Shown here: positions 1-7,302 of the stretch, piece after piece
Layout: each line of letters starts with the position of its first letter
How positions within the stretch are numbered: position 1 is the first letter of the stretch
Position numbers and translations under genes: made by a program
The notes under the pieces: generated by a model
What the model saw: only the letters and a program-made list of their open reading frames with translations
Database searches by the model: none
Told to the model about the DNA's origin: nothing
From: Desulfobulbus sp.
GTDB taxonomy: Bacteria; Desulfobacterota; Desulfobulbia; Desulfobulbales; Desulfobulbaceae
Length of the DNA stretch: 13,117 nucleotides
Assembly (NCBI GenBank): GCA_030600525.1
Contig: JAUVLX010000067.1
Span: forward strand, 1-13,117
Direction: 5' to 3'

Positions 1-18
1 ATAAGAATAGGGGAAAAG

Positions 19-67
19 AAACATGTGAGACATTGTTGTTGACATGTTTAGTCGTTTGACTTAATAA
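19..67 (+). promoter_or_regulatory. Candidate promoter and operator of the tetR-RND operon
   Basis: A perfect TTGACA (39-44) could be a -35 box; the best -10 candidates, CTTAAT (60-65) and TAATAA (62-67), are weak. An 8-bp inverted repeat, AAACATGT (19-26) and ACATGTTT (42-49), has a 15-bp spacer, so the two ACATGT cores lie 21 bp apart, about two helical turns. The right arm overlaps the -35 box. A smaller repeat, AGTC-GTTT-GACT, lies at 50-61. TetR-family genes are commonly autorepressed through such sites, so this is a plausible operator for the gene at 120. The repeats are seen directly; the function is inferred. Confidence 0.4.
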
Positions 68-119
68 GTGGGTCCTTTGTTTTTTAAAGTAGGTCGAATG
101 TCTTCAGTGAAGGATGGAT

Positions 120-767
120 ATGGCACAAACAACTAGAGAGCAGCTTGTTCTAGCAGGTGGCGAGCTTTTTGCCGAACATGGGTATGATGGGGTCAGTACC
201 AGGGCCATTGCGGAAAAAGCAGGCGTCAACCTGGGTAGCATTCATTATCATTTTGGTAGCAAGGAGAACCTATACCTAGAGGCCTTTAGGCATGCTATGG
301 CGGAGAAGCGATGTAATGGTTTTTTGGAAGTGCTGGAAGAGAATCCGATGCTGGCGGAACATCCTGCCGGTCAGGCCGAAATTATCCGTACCGCTGTCTA
401 TAGAAATTTTCATGAGTTTTTTAAACCGGACAAGCCAAGGTGGGAACGCCAGTTACTTATCCGTGAGATCGTTAATCCCTCATCAGCTATGCCGCTTTTA
501 GTTGAGCATTTGTTTATACCAGACATGGAGAAAACCAGGGAATTTTACCGGAAGATTAAACCCGGAGCCGATGACAAAGAGGCAAACACGTGGATGGATA
601 TGCTCCATGCCCAGCTGGTATTTTATGCAGCAACTGAGCAGATATTTGAGCTGGCTCGAGGTGAGAAAATAACAGATGTCGCTTTTTACCGTGCAGCGGC
701 AAAGACTGTTTCCAGGGCAATGATATTGCATCTTAACCTGCCTTTGCCAGAAGATTTAAAGCATTAA
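120..767 (+). CDS. TetR/AcrR-family transcriptional regulator (CerR/YbiH-like)
   Basis: A 215-aa DNA-binding repressor of the TetR family. The N-terminal helix-turn-helix spans about residues 6-52, with the family pattern LFAEHGYDGVSTRAIAEKAG followed by the recognition segment VNLGSIHYHFGSKENLY (36-52). The remaining ~150 residues are a helical ligand and dimer domain that resembles the CerR/DUF1956 type, though ligand specificity cannot be read from it. The ATG at 120 is preferred over the one at 114, because GAAGGA (109-114) then sits 5 nt upstream; with the earlier start it would overlap the codon. The gene ends 21 nt before an RND adaptor on the same strand, so it is most likely the local autorepressor of the efflux operon, induced by a toxic or amphipathic ligand. 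Family assignment is firm; the target is inferred from position. Confidence 0.93.
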   Translation: MAQTTREQLVLAGGELFAEHGYDGVSTRAIAEKAGVNLGSIHYHFGSKENLYLEAFRHAMAEKRCNGFLEVLEENPMLAEHPAGQAEIIRTAVYRNFHEFFKPDKPRWERQLLIREIVNPSSAMPLLVEHLFIPDMEKTREFYRKIKPGADDKEANTWMDMLHAQLVFYAATEQIFELARGEKITDVAFYRAAAKTVSRAMILHLNLPLPEDLKH

Positions 768-788
768 TTTTATCCAAGAGAAAAAGTG

Positions 789-1907
789 ATGAAGAAACGG
801 AAAAATGTATTGCTGGTGATGGTGGCTTTGATGGCTATCGGAATGTTTACCTGGAAGGATTCCCTCTCAACCATAATGAGTGGGGAAGAGGTAGAAGCTG
901 TTGAACAGCTCAAGGCCCTCAGGCCCGTGCCAACAGCACCTGTACAGGTGGTATCAGCAGTTGAAAGTCGTACTTTTCCTGGGTCTGTCAGGGCTAGTCG
1001 ACGGGTTGAAATCGGTTTTTCAGTTGCTGGATTGCTGGAGGAATTAAACGTGCTGGAAGGGAAAAACATTACCAAGGGGGAGGTTTTGGCAAGGCTTGAT
1101 CCCAGGGATTTTCAGCATGCACTGGATGCCTCGCTGGCATCATTTAATGATACGCAAAGGGCATCTGAAAGAGCCAAGAATCTTCATCTGCGAAAAGTTA
1201 TCTCCAGGGCTAAATATGATACTGCCCAAACAGCGTATGAAGTAGCTGGTGCTGATTTAAAGTTAAAGAGAAAGGCGCTTGCTGACACTGTTCTTTATGC
1301 TCCTTTTGATGGGGTGGTTTCTAAACGATATGTGGAAAACTATGAACATGTCAAGGAACGCACCCCAGTGCTTGCATTTAAAGATTTGTCAATGATCGAG
1401 GTAGTCGCCAAGGTGCCGGAAAGGCTGATTGCCAATGGTGGTGTAGAGCAGTTTGATACCATTGCGGTAAAGTTTGATGCCAACCAGGAACTTTGGTTTC
1501 CAGCTGTGATAAGAGAATACAGTGTGCAGTCTGATCCGGCTTCACGAACGTATGAAGTGGTCGTGACCTTGTCTCCGCCTGGATCTCTGGAAATTCTACC
1601 AGGCATGACTGCAAGTGTCCGTCTGGAAAGTACTCTGGAATCAGTGGGGATGGCTTCCAGGTTCAGAGTTCCGGCGGAGTCTCTTGTTGGGGGAAATGAT
1701 GGCAAATCATATGTATGGGTCATTCCTGCCAGCGGTGGTAATCCAAAGAAAACCGAGGTGGTCGTCGGTGCGATGACTAATAATGGCGTGGTCATCCTGG
1801 AGGGCCTTTCCGGTAAGGAGCAGGTGGCAACGGCAGCAGTACACACCCTCTTGGAAGAAATGCAGGTACGACCTGTGGCAGAAGGCAAAGAGGGACTTGA
1901 CGGATGA
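789..1907 (+). CDS. RND efflux periplasmic adaptor subunit (membrane fusion protein)
   Basis: A 372-aa HlyD/AcrA-type adaptor that would bridge the inner-membrane RND pump to an outer-membrane channel. Residues about 6-22 are a hydrophobic anchor after a basic MKKRK start. There is no lipobox cysteine, so it is probably membrane-anchored rather than a lipoprotein. The order is adaptor-like: first lipoyl half (about 66-103, EIGFSVAGLLEELNVLEGK), a short alpha-hairpin rich in Ala/Lys (about 104-165), second lipoyl half (APFDGVVSKRYVENYEHV), beta-barrel, and membrane-proximal domain with the usual LPGMTASVRL segment. ATG 789 is preferred over GTG 786: AAGAG at 776-780 is 8 nt from it. The stop overlaps the permease start as ATGA (1904-1907), indicating translational coupling. 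No TolC-like channel gene is present in the window, so the outer-membrane partner must be encoded elsewhere. Confidence 0.93.
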   Translation: MKKRKNVLLVMVALMAIGMFTWKDSLSTIMSGEEVEAVEQLKALRPVPTAPVQVVSAVESRTFPGSVRASRRVEIGFSVAGLLEELNVLEGKNITKGEVLARLDPRDFQHALDASLASFNDTQRASERAKNLHLRKVISRAKYDTAQTAYEVAGADLKLKRKALADTVLYAPFDGVVSKRYVENYEHVKERTPVLAFKDLSMIEVVAKVPERLIANGGVEQFDTIAVKFDANQELWFPAVIREYSVQSDPASRTYEVVVTLSPPGSLEILPGMTASVRLESTLESVGMASRFRVPAESLVGGNDGKSYVWVIPASGGNPKKTEVVVGAMTNNGVVILEGLSGKEQVATAAVHTLLEEMQVRPVAEGKEGLDG

Positions 1908-3712
1908 GTTTGGTGCGTTATGCCCTTGAAAAGAGGGCCGTAATTCTTGTGTTGATAGTGTTTGTATTTATCGGCGGTTATCTTTCCTACGAGCGTTTGG
2001 GAAGGCTGGAAGATCCTGATTTTACTATCAAGGAAACTGTAATATATACCCTGTATCCGGGTGCTACTGCTGAAGAGGTGGAACTGGAGATAACCGAGCC
2101 GCTAGAAACGGCGATTCAGCAGCTGAAACAATTGGAAGAGGTCCGGTCCATATCGCGATCTGGTGTTTCAATTATTTACGCTGAGGTCCAGGACAAATAC
2201 GACAAGGAGACCCTGCCCCAGGTGTGGGATGAGTTGCGGCGAAAAATCAATGACGCTGCCAGTGGTCTGCCGCCAGGCAGTTCTGCCCCTGTCATAAATG
2301 ATGATTTTGGCGATGTGTATGGTATTTTTTTCGCCATAACCGGGGATGGGTATTCACAGCATGCACTCCAAGAAATTGCTGAAGACCTGCGCAAGGAGCT
2401 ACTGCTTTGTGAGGATGTTGGACGGATCGATTTTTGGGGCATGCAGAAGGAGGTCGTCTATGTCGAGATAGACAGAGTCAAGTCCTCTCAACTCGGTATT
2501 CCGCCAGCCGCAATTTTCCAGACCATTAGCCAACAAAATACTGTCACCGACGCTGGCAAGGTTAAGGTCGGTCCCCAGGATGTGCGTCTGCGTGTGTCCG
2601 GTGACTACGGAGACGTACGGGATATTGGAGAGCAATTGATCCGGGCCGGGAATTCCGGGACCATGATTAGAATCAAGGATGTGGCAACCATTGAAAAAGG
2701 GTATCTCGATCCACCACAGCAGCTTTTACGTCGTGACGGGTTACCTGCAGTAGGGCTTGGTATTTCAACAGTTTCCGGCGGCAATGTCGTCACCATGGGT
2801 GATGCGGTTAAGGAAAAACTGGCTGAGCTTGAATCTCGACTACCGGTTGGGGTAACGCTCAATGCCATTGCCTACCAGGCTGACACTGTCAATAAGGCAG
2901 TGAATGGGTTTGTTCTTAACCTTTTTGAAGCTGTTTTGATTGTGGTGGTGCTCCTCGTTATTTTTATGGGTGTGCGTGAAGGAATCATTATCGGTGGGGT
3001 GCTGCTTCTGACTATCCTGGCGACCTTCATCTGTATGTTGATCTTTGAAGTTAACCTACAGCGTATCTCTCTGGGAGCTCTTATTATTGCGCTGGGGATG
3101 CTGGTGGATAACGCCATTGTGGTTGCCGAGGGGATTGTGATTAAACATCAACTGGGGATTGCCAAGAAGGAGGCCGCAATACAGACCGTTGCCGAAACCC
3201 AGTGGCCGTTGCTGGGCGCTACGATTATTGCCACCCTTGCCTTTGCGGCTATTTCGCTTTCTAAAGACGTAACTGGTGAGTTTCTGGGTAGCCTGTTTCA
3301 GGTCATCGGCCTATCGTTGATGCTCAGTTGGGTATTCGCGGTAACAGTGGTGCCTTACCTCTGTGTTATTTGTCTCCCTGAACACTCGAAAAAGGAGGGA
3401 GCATTGTATGATAACGTCTTTTTTCGTGGTTACCGAGTGTTTTTACGGGCTTGTATCAACTTCCGTTGGCTGACTATTTCTGCAGTTATCGGCATGCTTG
3501 CCCTTGCCATTTATGGCTTTGGGTTTGTGGATCATAATTTTTTCCCCAACTCACCGCGGCCCCAGTTTACCATTGATATGACCCTTCCGGAAGGCACCCA
3601 TATAGAGGAAACTGCTTCCGAGTTGGGGGAACTTGAATCTTACATAGCCACTTTGGAGGGTGTGACCGATGTCACTACCTTTATTGGGGGGGGGCACTCC
3701 GCTTTATTTTGA
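1904..3712 (+). CDS. RND efflux permease, N-terminal part (frame-disrupted)
   Basis: The first 602 codons of a proton-driven AcrB-like inner-membrane pump. It starts at the ATGA overlap with the adaptor gene, with GAGGG (1891-1895) as ribosome binding site. TM1 is at about residues 10-30, followed by a large periplasmic porter region with typical segments (RLEDPDFTIKE, LYPGATAEEVELEITEPLE, INDDFGDVYGIFFAITGDGY). TM2-TM6 lie between about 334 and 487. TM4 carries GMLVDNAIVVAEG with Asp402, equivalent to the proton-relay Asp407 of AcrB; the next residue is Asn, a common variant. TM7 is around 520-540. The frame ends prematurely at TGA 3710-3712, just after IGGG encoded by a nine-G run. The missing half continues in another frame from about 3709. 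Adding one G gives a single protein of about 1033 aa, the normal RND length. Confidence 0.9.
   Translation: MSLVRYALEKRAVILVLIVFVFIGGYLSYERLGRLEDPDFTIKETVIYTLYPGATAEEVELEITEPLETAIQQLKQLEEVRSISRSGVSIIYAEVQDKYDKETLPQVWDELRRKINDAASGLPPGSSAPVINDDFGDVYGIFFAITGDGYSQHALQEIAEDLRKELLLCEDVGRIDFWGMQKEVVYVEIDRVKSSQLGIPPAAIFQTISQQNTVTDAGKVKVGPQDVRLRVSGDYGDVRDIGEQLIRAGNSGTMIRIKDVATIEKGYLDPPQQLLRRDGLPAVGLGISTVSGGNVVTMGDAVKEKLAELESRLPVGVTLNAIAYQADTVNKAVNGFVLNLFEAVLIVVVLLVIFMGVREGIIIGGVLLLTILATFICMLIFEVNLQRISLGALIIALGMLVDNAIVVAEGIVIKHQLGIAKKEAAIQTVAETQWPLLGATIIATLAFAAISLSKDVTGEFLGSLFQVIGLSLMLSWVFAVTVVPYLCVICLPEHSKKEGALYDNVFFRGYRVFLRACINFRWLTISAVIGMLALAIYGFGFVDHNFFPNSPRPQFTIDMTLPEGTHIEETASELGELESYIATLEGVTDVTTFIGGGHSALF
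3686..3694 (+). repeat. Nine-G homopolymer tract at the RND frame break
   Basis: Nine consecutive G lie inside the permease coding sequence, in the segment encoding Ile-Gly-Gly-Gly. This is the longest G run I see in the window; others reach seven (4848-4854, 8927-8933 and 10114-10120) and interrupt nothing. With nine G the frame closes 16 nt after the run. With ten G it reads GGGALRFILTYSPEMPNSS and continues to 5004, which fits the RND family. A -1 ribosomal slip on G_GGG_GGG, or one extra G from transcriptional slippage, would give the same result. Poly-G tracts also mutate readily and are prone to sequencing error. Confidence 0.85.
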
Positions 3713-5004
3713 CCTATTCGCCGGAAATGCCAAACAGTAGTTATGGGCAACTCCTGGTATCTGTATCGGATTATCGTTTGAGCGCCAAACTTATACCTGA
3801 GGTGGCAGGTTATATTAATACCCATTTTCCTGATGCGGTGAGCAAGGTCGAAGCCTTCAAGCTCGGGCCGAGCAGCGAGGCGGTCGAAGCTCGCTTCATT
3901 GGGTCGGATATTGAAGTGTTACGTGATTTGGCAGACCAGGCAAAGGTCATTATGTGGAAGCATGAAAATACCAATACGGTCCAGTCTGACTGGGCAGATA
4001 AGGTAAAAGTGGCTTCCATCAACATGGCCGCAACACGTTCACGTGAGATTGGTGTTACCCGACCGGAGATAGCAACTGCATTGGCTGTAAATTTTTCGGG
4101 AACAGTGACTGGATTGTACCGTGAAGGGGAAGATCTGCTGCCAATTATTGTCAGGCAGCCGCTGGCACAACGGTCAGGAATAGACAATCTGAATGAGGTT
4201 ATGGTGTGGAGTGATGTGGCTGGGCAGGCTATACCTATCGATCAGGTGGTCAATGACAGTCCGACTCAGTGGGAAGATCCGGTCATTCAGCGCCGGAACA
4301 GGATGCGGACCATAACCGTATCGTGTCAGCAGGTGGAAGGTACGGCAGATGCTCTGTTTAGGGAGCTTCGCTCAGACATTGAGGCCATTGATCTACCTCA
4401 GGGCTATGTTCTTGAGTGGGGAGGGGAATATGAAAGTTCCGGTGATGCCAATCGGAAATTGATGTCCAAAGTGCCGCTGGCATTTGCAGTTATGTTTTTT
4501 ATCTCGGTTATGCTTTTTAATACATTGCGCCATCCTGTTATTATTTTCCTTGGCCTGCCATTGGCCTTGATTGGCGTTGCTGCCGGTTTGCTTATTTTTG
4601 AGCAGCCTTTCGGCTTTATGGCCTTGCTTGGCTTTTTGAGTCTGTCCGGGATGTTGATGAAAAATGAAATTGTTTTGTTGGATCAGATAAATATCGAACT
4701 GGCTGCAGGCAAACATCCATATCAGGCAGTAATTGATTCAGCTGTCAGTCGTGTTCGGCCTGTTTCCATGGCAGCATTTACTACTGTTTTGGGCATGATT
4801 CCTCTGCTGTGGGATGCGTTTTTTGCTGCTATGGCGGTTACTATAATGGGGGGGCTGACCTTTGCGACGGTGTTGACGCTGGTGGTTGTTCCTGTCCTCT
4901 ATTGTACTTTTTTTAAAATTTCAGAACAGATGGACGTTCGGGTCGGTAGCCGTGCACAAGTGCAGCAGGATGGCGGTAACTGTCTGGTTTCTGCTACAAA
5001 TTAG
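3709..5004 (+). CDS. RND efflux permease, C-terminal part (frame-disrupted)
   Basis: The second half of the AcrB-like pump, offset by one base from the first half. The open frame nominally begins at a TTG (3709), but this is not a true start: no ribosome binding site precedes it, and its first residues, TYSPEMPNSSYGQLLVSVS, continue directly the periplasmic porter domain of the upstream frame. It holds the second porter and docking segments, TM8 (near VPLAFAVMFFISVMLF), TM9 (VIIFLGLPLALIGVAAGLLI), TM10 with LSGMLMKNEIVLLD, TM11 and TM12. The lysine in TM10 (codon 4660-4662, residue 920 of the rejoined protein) matches the relay Lys940 of AcrB. All relay residues are therefore intact, which argues against an old decaying pseudogene. 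The substrate is unknown. Confidence 0.88.
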   Translation: MTYSPEMPNSSYGQLLVSVSDYRLSAKLIPEVAGYINTHFPDAVSKVEAFKLGPSSEAVEARFIGSDIEVLRDLADQAKVIMWKHENTNTVQSDWADKVKVASINMAATRSREIGVTRPEIATALAVNFSGTVTGLYREGEDLLPIIVRQPLAQRSGIDNLNEVMVWSDVAGQAIPIDQVVNDSPTQWEDPVIQRRNRMRTITVSCQQVEGTADALFRELRSDIEAIDLPQGYVLEWGGEYESSGDANRKLMSKVPLAFAVMFFISVMLFNTLRHPVIIFLGLPLALIGVAAGLLIFEQPFGFMALLGFLSLSGMLMKNEIVLLDQINIELAAGKHPYQAVIDSAVSRVRPVSMAAFTTVLGMIPLLWDAFFAAMAVTIMGGLTFATVLTLVVVPVLYCTFFKISEQMDVRVGSRAQVQQDGGNCLVSATN

Positions 5005-5064
5005 CATCGGTGACGAAATTACGGTGGGTCTGTCCCAAGGGATCACTGCTTTTGTGAGGTAAAG

Positions 5065-5256
5065 ATGAAAAAAAATGATACAGGCTACAGCGTGATTGTC
5101 TGCGACAGGTGTCAACGGCGTGTCGGGATAGAGCGGATAAATCTCCTCCCTGGAAGTGTCTTATGTTGGAGATGCCTCATTGTGCGAACGATTATGTCGG
5201 TGCTGAAAAGTGGAGTAACATCAGTTGATCACCAAAAAGAAAGGCTTGTCGGTTAA
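5065..5256 (+). CDS. Small DksA/TraR-type C4 zinc-finger protein
   Basis: A 63-aa protein with four cysteines in two CxxC pairs: Cys13/Cys16 (CDRC) and Cys34/Cys37 (CWRC), separated by exactly 17 residues. Spacing and the segment between (VGIERINLLPGSVL) match the C-terminal zinc finger of DksA (there GIRRLEARPTADL). The N-terminal coiled coil that carries the acidic tip of DksA is absent, so this is essentially a free finger with about 12 residues before and 26 after. A clear ribosome binding site, TGAGGT (5055-5060), sits 4 nt before the ATG, supporting a real gene. It lies 60 nt after the RND permease and 113 nt before the MlaC-like gene on the same strand. It may bind zinc and RNA polymerase or another protein; the role is not known. 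Confidence 0.75.
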   Translation: MKKNDTGYSVIVCDRCQRRVGIERINLLPGSVLCWRCLIVRTIMSVLKSGVTSVDHQKERLVG

Positions 5257-5276
5257 CGGTTTTTTTTTGGTGTGAT
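5228..5276 (+). other. A/T-rich hairpin overlapping the end of the zinc-finger gene
   Basis: ATCACCAAAAA (5228-5238) pairs with TTTTTGG-TG-TGAT (5264-5276) apart from a two-base bulge. The nine-T run (5260-5268) lies within the 3' side of the stem, not after it, so this is not a canonical intrinsic terminator. It overlaps the last codons and stop of the zinc-finger gene. It might attenuate read-through into the MlaC-like gene, or it may be chance in A/T-rich sequence. Downstream, TAAAAT (5288-5293) could be a -10 box for the MlaC-like gene, but no convincing -35 accompanies it. Confidence 0.25.
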
Positions 5277-5369
5277 AATTGCTTTTCTAAAATACGTCCA
5301 GATAAATGCTGGTGCAACAATAAACAACTGCCAGCGATTGATTTTTACAGCTAAAATAAAAGGATTTTT

Positions 5370-5990
5370 ATGAAAACAAGGCTCATGGCATTGGTGATAG
5401 TTGTAGCGGGGTGTTTGTGGTGTGGCCCACATGATAGTGCACTAGCACTCCCGGATCCGACAGAGCAGTTACGCCCTCTTGTCGCTCAAATCATACAGGT
5501 GTTGGGCGATTCCGTGGTTGAAGAATCAGCTGAGAAGAAGGTCGATCGTGCCATGGAGGTGGCAAAAGAGGGGTTTGATTTCAGAGAGATGTCAAAGCGA
5601 GTGCTTGGCAGGCATTGGAAGAAACTCTCGAGTGAGGAGCAAGAACAATTTGTAGAATTGTTTACCGAACTGTTGAAGTATGCCTATGTCAGCCAAATGG
5701 ACAACTATACAAGCCAAAAGGTCGAATACGGCAAACAGCGCATCAAGGGAAAGCGGGCTCAAGTGCAGACGGTGTTGGTTGATGGAGCCAGAAAAATTCC
5801 GGTTTCTTATATTATGATGCTCCGGGGCGAGCAGTGGAAGGTCTATGATGTGGTTGTGGAAGGCGTCAGTCTGATCCGTAATTATCTTGAACAGTTTCAG
5901 GAAATTTTACGCAAAGACGACTTTGGAAGTCTGACCCAGCAGCTTAAAAATAAAATTGTCGAATTTCAGGGAAGTGAGACTGTCGGTTAG
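5370..5990 (+). CDS. MlaC/Ttg2D-family periplasmic phospholipid-binding protein
   Basis: A 206-aa protein of the MlaC (toluene tolerance Ttg2D, HpnM-like) family, soluble carriers that ferry phospholipids or other lipids across the periplasm. The N-terminus is a secretion signal ending near ALALP (24-28). It also contains VAGC (12-15), which fits a lipobox, so either a soluble or a lipid-anchored form is possible. Family hallmarks are FDFREMSKRVLGRHWKKLS (69-87), EQFVELFTELLKYAY, and the C-terminal block WKVYDVVVEGVSLIRNYLEQ (156-175) followed by DDFGSLTQQLKNKI. The ATG is preceded by AAGGA (5360-5364) at 5 nt. No MlaA, B, D, E or F gene is in the window, so it is an orphan here. A large RND/MMPL-type protein is encoded nearby on the other strand; MlaC-like HpnM and RND-type HpnN are paired in hopanoid transport, so a functional link is possible but inferred. 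Confidence 0.9.
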   Translation: MKTRLMALVIVVAGCLWCGPHDSALALPDPTEQLRPLVAQIIQVLGDSVVEESAEKKVDRAMEVAKEGFDFREMSKRVLGRHWKKLSSEEQEQFVELFTELLKYAYVSQMDNYTSQKVEYGKQRIKGKRAQVQTVLVDGARKIPVSYIMMLRGEQWKVYDVVVEGVSLIRNYLEQFQEILRKDDFGSLTQQLKNKIVEFQGSETVG

Positions 5991-5996
5991 GGAAAG

Positions 5997-6040
5997 TGGC
6001 AAAGCATTACAGCTTTGGAATAAGCTGCAGTGCTTTGCTA
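5997..6040. other. Two-tier hairpin between convergent genes
   Basis: TGGCAAAGCA (5997-6006) pairs with TGCTTTGCTA (6031-6040), with one G-U pair. After a 3x3 internal loop, CAGCTT (6010-6015) pairs with AAGCTG (6022-6027) around a six-base loop. The structure is perfectly symmetric over 44 nt and starts 7 nt after the stop of the MlaC-like gene. There is no T-run on either side, so it is not a textbook intrinsic terminator; it could stabilise a transcript end or act as a bidirectional termination or REP-like element. A smaller stem, AGGCC (6060-6064) with GGCCT (6074-6078), follows. trxB ends at 6122 on the other strand. Confidence 0.55.
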
Positions 6041-6121
6041 CGGGAATGCTCTGCCGAGAAGGCCTTATGTCGGGGCCTGATGGTGGGTGAGTATGGAAGA
6101 TGCGGTGAAAGACGTTACCGA

Positions 6122-7066
6122 TTATTGTTGACTGCCTTTTTTGGCTTGCACAAAGTGGGCGGCAGCCAGTGCTGCTGTGGCCCCTTCTCCTGCGGCAACA
6201 ACGATTTGTTTGGCGTATTTTTGCCGTAAGTCTCCAATCACATAAATGCCGGGCATGGTTGTTTCTCCTTTACAGTCTGTCATGACAAAACCATCAGCGT
6301 CCATTGGCGTTCCCGCAGGGATCAGCTGGTTGTTGGGGTTAAAGCCAACAAAAACAAAAATACCGTCTGTCGCTAAGCGGCTCTCTTTATTGGTGAGCGT
6401 GTTTTGTAGTTCTACCTCCGAAACACCCGTGTCATCAGCATTTACTTTTGTTACGATGGTATTCCACAGTATTTCTATCTTTGATTCCGCTTTTATCCGT
6501 TGCTGCAGGATCATTCCTGCTCGCAGTTCGTCTCTACGGTGGACGAGGTAGACCTTTTTGGCGAGTTTAGCCAGATAGAGTGATTCTTCAGTGGCAGAAT
6601 CACCGCCGCCAACAACTACTACTGTTTTATTGCGGAAGAAAAAACCGTCGCAAATCGCACAGTAGGAAACACCTTTCCCATAGTATTTATCCTCACCAGG
6701 GATGTTGAGTTTTTTCGGGCTACCTCCAACGGCAATGATGACGGTATGCGCCGGATACACGTCGCCATTAGCAAGGCGCACGGTGTGGTGTTCCAGGCCC
6801 GGTTCCACTGCGGTAACTTCTTCTTGGACAATATTGAGATCATAGGCTTGGGCATGGCTGAGAAAGTTATCAGCCAGTTCCTGGCCGGTAATGTTTTCAA
6901 TACCTGGCCAGTTTTCTATGGTATCAGTCGATCCCATCTGCCCACCAGGTAATCCTTTTTCAATCAGCACGGTTTTCAGTGCAGCACGCTGGGCGTAGAT
7001 ACCGGCCGTAAGTCCACCCGGTCCTCCGCCAATAATAACGACGTCGTGCATTTCTTTCTGTGTCAT
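6122..7066 (-). CDS. trxB: Thioredoxin-disulfide reductase (NADPH)
   Basis: A 314-aa low-molecular-weight flavoenzyme that transfers electrons from NADPH through FAD and a redox disulfide to thioredoxin in the cytoplasm. Visible motifs are the FAD-binding GGGPGG (13-18), the redox centre CAICDG (Cys136/Cys139; usually CATC), the NADPH-binding GGGDSA (153-158), the basic HRR (176-178) that reads the NADPH phosphate, and the C-terminal FAD segment GIYVIGDLRQK. Length is normal. The start has GGA 7 nt upstream, in the 14-nt gap after the DUF2892 gene, so the two are probably co-transcribed. No thioredoxin gene is in the window. The HRR motif argues against an NADH- or ferredoxin-dependent relative, but the physiological substrate could still be a thioredoxin-like protein other than TrxA. 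Confidence 0.95.
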   Translation of the reverse strand: MTQKEMHDVVIIGGGPGGLTAGIYAQRAALKTVLIEKGLPGGQMGSTDTIENWPGIENITGQELADNFLSHAQAYDLNIVQEEVTAVEPGLEHHTVRLANGDVYPAHTVIIAVGGSPKKLNIPGEDKYYGKGVSYCAICDGFFFRNKTVVVVGGGDSATEESLYLAKLAKKVYLVHRRDELRAGMILQQRIKAESKIEILWNTIVTKVNADDTGVSEVELQNTLTNKESRLATDGIFVFVGFNPNNQLIPAGTPMDADGFVMTDCKGETTMPGIYVIGDLRQKYAKQIVVAAGEGATAALAAAHFVQAKKGSQQ

Positions 7067-7080
7067 ATTTTTTTCCAGGT

Positions 7081-7275
7081 TTATTTTTGCTCAGGGATCC
7101 CGAGACGTTTAAGAATTGTGGTCATGGGACAAAATCCGGTAAAACCAAATTGAAGGAGATTCGCTCCCACAAAGGCGGTAAAAAACAGCCAGTAAGTGCT
7201 GACCCATACTCCCAGTGCGAGACTGATGAGGATGAATAAACCCGCCATGACGTGAATCCAGTCATTGATTACCAT
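7081..7275 (-). CDS. DUF2892 (YgaP-type transmembrane domain) protein
   Basis: A 64-aa inner-membrane protein with two hydrophobic segments (about 8-24 and 27-43) and the family C-terminus GFCPMTTILKRLG (47-59), including a single conserved Cys49. In YgaP this domain is fused to a rhodanese; here it stands alone. AAGGAG lies 9 nt upstream of the ATG, a strong ribosome binding site. It precedes trxB by 14 nt on the same strand, which suggests a link to thiol or sulfane-sulfur chemistry at the membrane, though the function of the lone domain is not established. Its upstream region is almost entirely occupied by a palindromic element beginning about 27 bp before the start codon. Confidence 0.88.
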   Translation of the reverse strand: MVINDWIHVMAGLFILISLALGVWVSTYWLFFTAFVGANLLQFGFTGFCPMTTILKRLGIPEQK

Positions 7276-7302
7276 GTGTGTACACTCCTTTTAAAAGTGT
7301 TA

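Noticed and set aside
1340..1888. 182-codon open frame on the minus strand
   Set aside because: It is antisense to the RND adaptor gene and has no domain or ribosome binding site.
5996..6229. 77-codon open frame after the MlaC-like gene
   Set aside because: It starts in the hairpin, overlaps the 3' end of trxB, is Cys/Gly-rich without a known pattern, and has no good ribosome binding site.
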